Below, in pieces: positions 1 through 5,009 of a stretch of 5,009 nucleotides of DNA (position 1 is its first letter; every line of letters begins with the position of its first letter). The stretch comes from Tannerella sp. GTDB taxonomy: Bacteria > Bacteroidota > Bacteroidia > Bacteroidales > Tannerellaceae. A program made the translations under genes and the position numbers. Where the stretch lies: assembly GCA_031261145.1 (NCBI GenBank), contig JAISJX010000452.1:1-5009 (forward strand), written 5' to 3'. Under the pieces are notes generated by a model. The model made no database searches. It was given only the letters and a program-made list of their open reading frames with translations, and was not told the DNA's origin.

Positions 1-1224
1 GTGATTGAGAAACTGATTGAATTTTACCGGACGGGCGATTTAAAGACATTCGACGCCTATTCCATCTTGTGGGTGAAAGACACGCAGTCGGACGTTGATT
101 TCGTGAACGGCTTCACCGAGAGCTACGGCGATCCGTTAGGCATGAAAGCCAGTTGGGAATCGACGGTCAATTTCATCAATAAGGAAGCGACCGAACGCAC
201 GAAAATCATCAGCGCTAATGCCCAATGGTTTGAAGACCATTCTCCTACAGACAGCCGTTTCAAGAAAAAAGAAGTAAAAGGTGTCAGCGCCAAAGTGATT
301 ACGGTCACGATGTTAGGCGGTGATTGCTATCCGGCCACGCCCATTGGCATCAATCTGCCGAACGCCGACTGGATACGCCGCGAACACGGTTCAAAATCCG
401 TCACCATCGAAAACATCACGGAAGCGTACGACAAAGCCTCGCAGGGAAACGGTTTCCTGGAAGAATTTGTGGGAAGCGACGAGGCGCTGAACCTGCTTAG
501 AAAATACGGATTTATAACCGATAATTTGCATACGGACTTGCACGAATGTCTTGGACACGGCTCCGGCGTCCTTTTGCCGGACGTGGATCCAGACGCACTG
601 AAAGCCTACAGTTCGACGTTGGAAGAAGCGCGCGCCGACTTGTTCGCCCTCTATTACTTAGCCGACGCCAAGTTAACGGAACTCGGTTTAGTGCCCGACG
701 CAGAAGCCTATAAAGCTGAATATTACAGGTATATCATGAACGGATTGATGACGCAATTAGTACGTATCGAAAATGGGAAAGACATTGAAGAAGCGCACAT
801 GCGTAACCGTCAATTGATAGCCAAATGGGTTTATGAGAAAGGAAAAGCGAAAAACGTGATTGAACTGAAAACACGTGACGGAAAAACCTGCATCATCCTC
901 AACGATTATGAGCAATTACGCGGTTTGTTCGGACAGTTATTAGCCGAAGTGCAACGCATTAAAAGCGAAGGTGATTTCAATGCCGGAAAACAATTGGTCG
1001 AGACGTATGGCGTGAAAATAGACCCCGCTCTGCACGCAGAAATACTGGAACGCTACGCCAAACTGAAATTGGCGCCCTACAAAGGATTTGTCAATCCGGT
1101 ATTAAAAGAAATAAAAAATCAACGGGGCGAGGTGGAAAACGTTGTTCCGGACTACTCGGAAAGCTATGTTGAACAGATGCTCCGGTACAGTAAAAATTAT
1201 TCTTTCTTGCCGACATATAATTAA
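1..1224 (+). CDS. Dipeptidyl peptidase III (family M49), 5'-truncated by window edge
   Basis: Zinc exopeptidase that removes dipeptides from the N-terminus of short peptides. Seen: the M49 hexapeptide HECLGH at residues 181-186 of the visible frame (H181 and H186 as zinc ligands, E182 as catalytic base) and the second motif EEARAD at 208-213 (E209 as third ligand). From memory, the Bacteroides thetaiotaomicron enzyme has these ligands at H448, H453 and E476, a constant offset of 267. So about 267 N-terminal residues lie upstream, giving a total near 675, normal for the family. The GTG at base 1 is therefore an internal Val codon, not a start. The visible part covers the catalytic helical lobe and the C-terminal end, which closes with a natural TAA. 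No signal peptide can be judged because the N-terminus is missing. The gene ends 49 bases before the fur-like gene, which has a candidate promoter of its own. The family assignment is very secure; the physiological substrate is unknown. Confidence 0.95.
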   Translation: MIEKLIEFYRTGDLKTFDAYSILWVKDTQSDVDFVNGFTESYGDPLGMKASWESTVNFINKEATERTKIISANAQWFEDHSPTDSRFKKKEVKGVSAKVITVTMLGGDCYPATPIGINLPNADWIRREHGSKSVTIENITEAYDKASQGNGFLEEFVGSDEALNLLRKYGFITDNLHTDLHECLGHGSGVLLPDVDPDALKAYSSTLEEARADLFALYYLADAKLTELGLVPDAEAYKAEYYRYIMNGLMTQLVRIENGKDIEEAHMRNRQLIAKWVYEKGKAKNVIELKTRDGKTCIILNDYEQLRGLFGQLLAEVQRIKSEGDFNAGKQLVETYGVKIDPALHAEILERYAKLKLAPYKGFVNPVLKEIKNQRGEVENVVPDYSESYVEQMLRYSKNYSFLPTYN

Positions 1225-1240
1225 ATTCAAAAAAAAGCAG

Positions 1241-1248
1241 TATATTTG
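1241..1248 (+). promoter_or_regulatory. Candidate Bacteroidota -7 promoter box (TATATTTG) for the fur-like/purA unit
   Basis: The octamer TATATTTG fits the Bacteroidota primary sigma factor -7 consensus TAnnTTTG at every fixed position. It sits in the 49-base gap after the peptidase stop codon, 25 bases before the ATG of the fur-like gene, so transcription would start near 1252-1256 with a leader of about 20 bases. No clear TTTG -33 element lies 19-21 bases upstream; that stretch is simply AT-rich (around 1214-1230). The position is right for driving the fur-like gene and purA, but the half-missing consensus and AT-rich surroundings keep confidence moderate. Confidence 0.45.
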
Positions 1249-1273
1249 TTGTCCGTGAGAAAAGCAGACTGAC

Positions 1274-1774
1274 ATGAGCCAAAATTTGCATGATACGAAA
1301 AAGATACAGGAAGTGTTTACCGAATACCTTAAAGAGCAAGGTCTTAGGAAAACAACAGAGCGTTATACCATTTTGGAACATATCTGCCATATCCGCGGAC
1401 ATTTCGATGTGGAAACGCTACTCCAACGGTTGGAAAGCGATAATTTCCACGTCAGCCGGGCTTCGGTTTACAATACGATTGAATTGTTGGTAAACGCCCA
1501 TTTGGTTGTCCGTCATCAGTTTTATTCTCAATCTGTTCAGTATGAGCAAAAACACTTAGCTGTCACGCATTACCACGTCATCTGCAATTATTGCGGCGCC
1601 GTCAAAGAGGTAAAAAACGACTTGAGAATGAAAGACATGATGAATTACCGGATACCGAAATTTACGCAGGAATATCATTCACTGTATATTTACGGGATAT
1701 GTTCCAAGTGTAAGTTCAAGATAATGAATAAAAATAAGAATAAAAGTAAAAATTCAAATACACAAACGCAATGA
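1274..1774 (+). CDS. Fur-family metal-dependent transcriptional regulator
   Basis: Predicted cytosolic dimeric DNA-binding repressor of the Fur/Zur/PerR family, 166 residues. Seen: an N-terminal winged-helix domain with LRKTTERYTIL (24-34), HFDVETLL (43-50) and the recognition-helix segment VSRASVYNTIELL (60-72). A C-terminal dimerisation domain follows, with HYHVIC plus CNYCG (99-108) and a second CxxC at C143/C146, the usual four-cysteine structural zinc site. H43, E91, H99 and H101 can supply the regulatory metal site. By alignment from memory with E. coli Fur, the residues matching H87 and D89 are T98 and Y100, so another family metal site appears absent. The last ~15 residues form a Lys/Asn/Ser/Gln-rich tail (from about N152) that is unusual and probably disordered. 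The ATG at 1274 gives a normal Fur N-terminus; an earlier in-frame GTG at 1256 is not available. The stop overlaps the purA start (ATGA). Whether it senses iron, zinc, manganese or peroxide cannot be told from sequence. Confidence 0.92.
   Translation: MSQNLHDTKKIQEVFTEYLKEQGLRKTTERYTILEHICHIRGHFDVETLLQRLESDNFHVSRASVYNTIELLVNAHLVVRHQFYSQSVQYEQKHLAVTHYHVICNYCGAVKEVKNDLRMKDMMNYRIPKFTQEYHSLYIYGICSKCKFKIMNKNKNKSKNSNTQTQ
1721..1774 (+). promoter_or_regulatory. A-rich translation-initiation region and ATGA stop/start overlap at fur-like/purA junction
   Basis: The 50 bases before the purA ATG are strongly A-rich and almost without C or G until the last ten, and they contain no Shine-Dalgarno sequence. 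Bacteroidota commonly rely on A-rich, unstructured leaders instead of SD pairing. The purA ATG (1771-1773) and the fur-like TGA (1772-1774) share an ATGA, the classic arrangement for translational coupling. The same bases encode the Lys/Asn-rich tail of the regulator. The coupling is inferred; the overlap and base composition are directly visible. Confidence 0.6.
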
Positions 1775-3045
1775 AAGTAGATGTTTTATTAGGATTACAG
1801 TGGGGCGACGAAGGAAATGGAAAAGTCGGCGATGTAGTAACTCCGAAATACGATGTAATCGCCCGGTTTCAAGGAGGTCCGAACGCCGGGCACACGCTGG
1901 AATTTAAGGGTGAAAAATATATCCTTCGCTCCATCCCTTCCGGGATTTTTCAGGGAGAAAAGATAAATATCATTGGGAACGGGGTGGTATTAGACCCCCT
2001 GTTGTTCAAGGAAGAGTGTGAAAGTCTGGCCGCAAGCGGGCATGACATTACGAAACAACTGTTTATCTCCAAAAAAGCGCACCTCATCCTGCCGACACAC
2101 CGCATTTTGGACGCCGCCTACGAAGCCGCCAAAGGAAGTGGGAAGATTGGAACTACCGGCAAAGGGATAGGCCCGACTTATACCGACAAGATAAGCCGTA
2201 ACGGAGTGCGTGTCGGGGATTTATTCCATCATTTCGACGAGAAATACGCCGCCGCCAAAGCCCGTCACGAGGCTATCCTGCGCTCCCTGAACTACGAATA
2301 TGACATCACGGAACCGGAAGCGCAGTGGTTCAAAGGATTGGAATATCTGAAGAAGTTTCAACTGATTGACGGCGAGCATAAAATAAATGCACTGTTAGAC
2401 GAAGGAAAAGCGATTCTGGCAGAAGGCGCACAAGGCACGATGCTGGATGTTGATTTCGGATCGTATCCATTTGTAACATCGTCGAATACGATATGCGCCG
2501 GGTGTTGCGTCGGTTTAGGCGTCGCTCCCCGCAGGATAGGCGAAGTATATGGCATCTTCAAAGCATATTGTACCCGCGTAGGAAGCGGGCCGTTCCCAAC
2601 CGAACTGACCGACAAGACCGGCGACGAATTGTGCGACCGCGGACATGAATTTGGCTCCGTGACAGGACGCCGCCGCCGTTGCGGATGGATTGACCTCGTC
2701 GCCCTCAAGTATGCCATTATGATGAATGGCGTCAGCCAATTAATTATGATGAAAAGCGATGTGCTGGATACGTTCCTGACCATCAAAGCATGCGTCGCCT
2801 ATCGCATCAACGGGCAGGAAGCGACCGAATTTCCGTTTGAAATCGCCGATACCCCCGTCGAACCTGTCTTTGTCGAATTACCCGGCTGGCAGACCGATAT
2901 GACAAAAATGCAAAGCGAAGATGAATTTCCGGAAGAATTTAACGCCTACCTCACTTTCCTGGAAGAAGAATTAGGCGTTCCCATCAAAATAGTTTCCGTG
3001 GGACCGGATAGAAATCAGACCATTATCCGATATTCGGAAGAATAA
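1771..3045 (+). CDS. purA: Adenylosuccinate synthetase
   Basis: Cytosolic homodimeric enzyme that joins IMP and aspartate with GTP hydrolysis to form adenylosuccinate, the first committed step from IMP to AMP. At 424 residues it is full length (E. coli about 432). Seen: the P-loop-like segment GLQWGDEGNGK (8-18) with catalytic D13; GGPNAGHT with catalytic H41; the family signature GIGPTYTDKISR (132-143) with K140; the IMP-pocket stretch EGAQGTMLD (218-226) and VTSSNT starting at V235; GRRRRCGW, an arginine-rich substrate loop; and KSDVLD (328-333), the guanine-recognition segment. One oddity: position 16 is Asn (AAT), where the family signature QWGDEGKG has Lys, and G20 follows where a V or I is usual. 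All other key residues are intact, so the gene looks functional. The ATG at 1771 gives the expected MKVDVLLGLQWGDEG N-terminus. It is probably cotranscribed and translationally coupled with the fur-like gene. Confidence 0.97.
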   Translation: MKVDVLLGLQWGDEGNGKVGDVVTPKYDVIARFQGGPNAGHTLEFKGEKYILRSIPSGIFQGEKINIIGNGVVLDPLLFKEECESLAASGHDITKQLFISKKAHLILPTHRILDAAYEAAKGSGKIGTTGKGIGPTYTDKISRNGVRVGDLFHHFDEKYAAAKARHEAILRSLNYEYDITEPEAQWFKGLEYLKKFQLIDGEHKINALLDEGKAILAEGAQGTMLDVDFGSYPFVTSSNTICAGCCVGLGVAPRRIGEVYGIFKAYCTRVGSGPFPTELTDKTGDELCDRGHEFGSVTGRRRRCGWIDLVALKYAIMMNGVSQLIMMKSDVLDTFLTIKACVAYRINGQEATEFPFEIADTPVEPVFVELPGWQTDMTKMQSEDEFPEEFNAYLTFLEEELGVPIKIVSVGPDRNQTIIRYSEE

Positions 3046-3142
3046 CCGTGTCGAAGGTCTGGTGCGAACAGTTCTGCCACTTTGTCAATTGGCAAGATTT
3101 TTGAGGCACATAGCATAGAATATTAATTTAAAAGAAAAAGAA
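3046..3142 (+). other. Intergenic gap after purA with a small near-palindrome
   Basis: This 97-base gap is the largest in the window. It contains TGTCAATTGGCA (3083-3094), which matches its own reverse complement at 10 of 12 positions. TGCCA (3075-3079) can also pair with TGGCA (3090-3094) across a 10-base loop, followed shortly by TTTTT (3098-3102). The five-pair stem is too weak to call a terminator with confidence. GATTTTTG (3096-3103) is one mismatch from the -7 box TAnnTTTG, but the TTTG at 3081-3084 is only 11 bases upstream, too close for a proper -33 element. No small gene or RNA is apparent. The gap may hold a weak terminator, a promoter for the peptidase-hisS pair or a processing site. 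Confidence 0.35.
3130..3142 (+). promoter_or_regulatory. A-rich leader just before the metallopeptidase start
   Basis: The 13 bases immediately before the ATG are AAAAGAAAAAGAA, with no GGAGG-type Shine-Dalgarno at proper spacing. This is the A-rich initiation context typical of Bacteroidota and supports the ATG at 3143 as the true start, which also places the start directly before the first membrane segment. The role in translation is inferred from the phylum's habits, not shown by the sequence alone. Confidence 0.45.
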
Positions 3143-3841
3143 ATGGTACTAAATCCGACAACCTTTTATTGGGTGATTTTTATCGGCATTATGCTACTCA
3201 GTTGGTTGGTCTCGCACCGGCTGAAAAATAAATTTGAGAGATACTCCAAAATCCCGTTGCCTAACGGAATGACGGGGCGTGATGTGGCTGAAAAAATGCT
3301 TCATGACAACGGTATCTATGACGTCTCCGTGACGTCCACTCCCGGACACCTGACCGACCATTATAACCCGGCAAACAAAACGGTCAATCTCAGCCAGTCC
3401 GTCTATCGGAGCAACAGCATTGCCGCCGCCGCCATTGCCGCCCACGAGTGCGGTCACGCAGTGCAGCATGCCACGGTTTATACGCCGTTGAAGATGCGTT
3501 CGGCGTTAGTGCCTGTCGTCAGCTTTTCGTCGAATATTATGCAGTGGATATTGCTGGCGGGCTTACTGATGGTGGGACGATTCCCGCAATTATTGCTGTT
3601 CGGAATCATCCTGTTTGCCTTGACTACGCTGTTCAGTTTTATAACGCTTCCCGTGGAAATCAATGCGAGCCGGCGAGCGTTGGCATGGCTGAGCAGTGCG
3701 GGAATCACGAACGTAAATACGTATGACAAAGCCTCCGACGCATTGCGTTCGGCAGCCTACACCTACGTCGTGGCAGCTTTAGGTTCGTTGGCGTCTTTAC
3801 TCTATTATGTAATGATTTTTATGGGAGCCAGAAGGAATTAA
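3143..3841 (+). CDS. Membrane zinc metallopeptidase, YugP / Zn_peptidase_2 type
   Basis: Predicted integral-membrane zinc-dependent peptidase of 232 residues, close to B. subtilis YugP (about 225). Seen: an N-terminal hydrophobic segment (about 8-24); a soluble stretch with the family motif DHYNPANKTVNLS (72-84); the zinc-binding HECGH at 101-105 (H101 and H105 as ligands, E102 as base) continuing as AVQH; two further membrane segments (about 121-145 and 148-170); LPVEINASRRAL (169-180), whose E172 is a plausible third ligand; and a last membrane segment near 205-227. The physiological substrate of this family is not well established; a role in membrane protein turnover is only inference. The active-site domain side of the membrane cannot be fixed from sequence. 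It follows purA by 97 bases and precedes hisS by 12, so it is probably cotranscribed with hisS. Reading frame and motifs are intact. The family call is firm; the cellular role is unknown. Confidence 0.92.
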   Translation: MVLNPTTFYWVIFIGIMLLSWLVSHRLKNKFERYSKIPLPNGMTGRDVAEKMLHDNGIYDVSVTSTPGHLTDHYNPANKTVNLSQSVYRSNSIAAAAIAAHECGHAVQHATVYTPLKMRSALVPVVSFSSNIMQWILLAGLLMVGRFPQLLLFGIILFALTTLFSFITLPVEINASRRALAWLSSAGITNVNTYDKASDALRSAAYTYVVAALGSLASLLYYVMIFMGARRN

Positions 3842-3853
3842 CGAACTAATTGT

Positions 3854-5009
3854 ATGATACAGAAACCTTCTGTTCCGAAAGGGACACGTGATTTTTCGCC
3901 CGAAGAAATGGCGAAACGGAATTATATATTTAACACGATACGAGACGTTTATCACCTGTACGGTTTTCAGCCGATAGAAACGCCCGCCATGGAAAACCTC
4001 GCCACATTGACGGGAAAGTATGGCGAGGAAGGCGATAAATTGCTGTTCAAAATCCTCAATTCGGGCGATTGTTTCTCGAACATTACAGACGAAGATTTAA
4101 GGGAGAAAAACCCGGTTCGGTTTGCGGTAAAAGCCTGTGAAAAAGGACTTCGTTACGACCTGACCGTTCCTTTCGCCCGCTACGTCGTGCAGCACCGCAA
4201 CGAGATTTCGCTCCCGTTCAAACGCTACCAGATTCAGCCTGTATGGCGGGCAGACCGTCCGCAGAAAGGGCGTTACCGCGAGTTTTACCAGTGCGACGGC
4301 GATGTCGTAGGCTCGGACTCGTTACTCAACGAAGTGGAGCTGGTTCAGATTATGGATGAGGTATTCCGCCGTTTCGGTATCCGTGTGTGTATCAAGATGA
4401 ACAACCGGAAAATACTGACGGGAATCTCCGAGATGATAGGCGAAGCGGACAAAATCGTCGATATCACGGTGGCGATTGACAAGTTGGATAAAACAGGCTT
4501 GGAAAATGTCAATGAAGAGCTGCGCAGCAAAGGGTTACAGGAAGAATCCATCGCCCAACTGCAACCGGTCATCAGCCTCAAAGGAAGTAACCGCGACAAA
4601 ATCGCTACACTGAAAGAGGTACTGAAATCGTCTCCAACCGGACAGAAAGGCATTGAAGAGATGGAATATATCCTCGACCGGATAGAATCATTGCCTGTCA
4701 CCGCCACGCTCGAACTGGATTTGACGCTGGCGCGCGGGCTAAGTTATTACACGGGAGCCATTTTTGAAGTGAAAGCCTTGGATGTCGAGATAGGCAGCAT
4801 CACAGGCGGCGGACGCTATGATAACCTGACCGGCGTGTTTGGCATGGACGGTATTTCCGGCGTCGGGATTTCGTTCGGCGCAGACCGGATATATGACGTG
4901 CTGAACCAACTCGAACGCTATCCTGCCGATTCACAGCTAACTACTCAATTGCTGTTTGTCAATTTCGGCGAAAAAGAAGCCGGTTACCTGCTTCCCCTTG
5001 TGGCACAGG
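3854..5009 (+). CDS. hisS: Histidyl-tRNA synthetase, 3'-truncated by window edge
   Basis: Class II aminoacyl-tRNA synthetase that activates histidine with ATP and charges tRNA-His in the cytosol as a dimer. The frame is open from the ATG at 3854 to the right edge, 385 codons with no stop. Seen: N-terminal [13 protein letters not shown], typical of His[14 protein letters not shown] (100-111); class II motif 2 [19 protein letters not shown] (132-150); the histidine-specific motifs [10 protein letters not shown] (292-301, with catalytic Arg R294) and [10 protein letters not shown] (318-327); and motif 3 [11 protein letters not shown] (336-346). After about residue 362 the anticodon-binding domain begins ([13 protein letters not shown]) and is cut off; by family length roughly 65-75 residues are missing. 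The region between motif 2 and the histidine motifs (about 180-285) is the HisRS insertion domain. The sequence is of the form I associate with Bacteroidales HisS. The start is 12 bases after the peptidase stop and lacks a Shine-Dalgarno, normal for this phylum. A cotranscribed position downstream of the peptidase is likely. Confidence 0.96.
   Translation, partial: MIQKPSVPKGTRDFSPEEMAKRNYIFNTIRDVYHLYGFQPIETPAMENLATLTGKYGEEGDKLLFKILNSGDCFSNITDEDLREKNPVRFAVKACEKGLRYDLTVPFARYVVQHRNEISLPFKRYQIQPVWRADRPQKGRYREFYQCDGDVVGSDSLLNEVELVQIMDEVFRRFGIRVCIKMNNRKILTGISEMIGEADKIVDITVAIDKLDKTGLENVNEELRSKGLQEESIAQLQPVISLKGSNRDKIATLKEVLKSSPTGQKGIEEMEYILDRIESLPVTATLELDLTLARGLSYYTGAIFEVKALDVEIGSITGGGRYDNLTGVFGMDGISGVGISFGADRIYDVLNQLERYPADSQLTTQLLFVNFGEKEAGYLLPLVAQ

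Noticed and set aside
1..3. GTG at the first base as a start codon for a 407-residue protein
   Set aside because: The protein aligns with the interior of a ~675-residue M49 enzyme; the ligand offset of about 267 shows that the gene begins upstream of the window.
1091..1402. Minus-strand open frame spanning the promoter gap between the peptidase and fur-like genes
   Set aside because: It overlaps the conserved coding ends of both genes, with Phe- and Leu-rich sequence that reflects A-rich DNA on the opposite strand; no family resemblance.
2358..2786. Antisense open frame of 142 codons opposite purA (also shorter ones opposite or within the other genes)
   Set aside because: It lies fully inside a strongly conserved purA, has no recognisable motif and no initiation context; it is a by-product of codon bias on the other strand.
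3065..3073. Perfect short palindrome GAACAGTTC in the purA downstream gap
   Set aside because: The arms are separated by one base, so no RNA hairpin can form, and a nine-base palindrome is expected by chance.
3075..3102. Rho-independent terminator after purA (TGCCA/TGGCA stem then T run)
   Set aside because: Only five base pairs, a ten-base loop, and the T run starts several bases after the stem; too weak to annotate as a terminator.
3100..3131. TTTG (3100-3103) plus TAATTTAA (3124-3131) as a promoter for the peptidase gene
   Set aside because: Spacing is acceptable but the -7 box matches only four of six fixed positions, and the implied leader would be only a few bases long.

Overview
The window looks like a core, housekeeping segment of a Bacteroidota chromosome, most likely order Bacteroidales. 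This rests on protein character: a bacterial dipeptidyl peptidase III with HECLGH as its zinc hexapeptide, a PurA and HisS with sequence features I associate with Bacteroides and Parabacteroides relatives, no clear Shine-Dalgarno sites but A-rich stretches before start codons, and a TAnnTTTG-type promoter box. The species cannot be named from the sequence.

Layout, all genes on the + strand: (1) 1-1224, the C-terminal 407 codons of a family M49 dipeptidyl peptidase III, cut by the left edge; (2) 1225-1273, a short gap with a candidate Bacteroidota promoter; (3) 1274-1774, a Fur-family metalloregulator with a Lys/Asn-rich tail; (4) 1771-3045, purA (adenylosuccinate synthetase), overlapping the fur-like gene by an ATGA junction; (5) 3046-3142, a 97-base gap with a small near-palindrome and an A-rich leader; (6) 3143-3841, a membrane zinc metallopeptidase of the YugP / Zn_peptidase_2 type; (7) 3854-5009, hisS (histidyl-tRNA synthetase), starting 12 bases later and cut by the right edge after 385 codons. 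Coding density is high; no RNA genes, insertion sequences, CRISPR arrays or other mobile-element traces are visible.

The fur-like gene and purA are very probably one transcriptional and translationally coupled unit. The peptidase gene and hisS are close enough to be cotranscribed with each other and possibly with purA. There is no obvious shared pathway: the set covers peptide turnover, metal-responsive control, AMP synthesis, membrane proteolysis and tRNA charging. I see no new multi-gene system. The observations most worth a second look are molecular details: an Asn in place of the usual Lys in the PurA phosphate-binding loop, a Fur-like protein that seems to lack one of the family's metal-site residue sets, and its Lys/Asn-rich tail, which is encoded by the same A-rich DNA that leads into purA.
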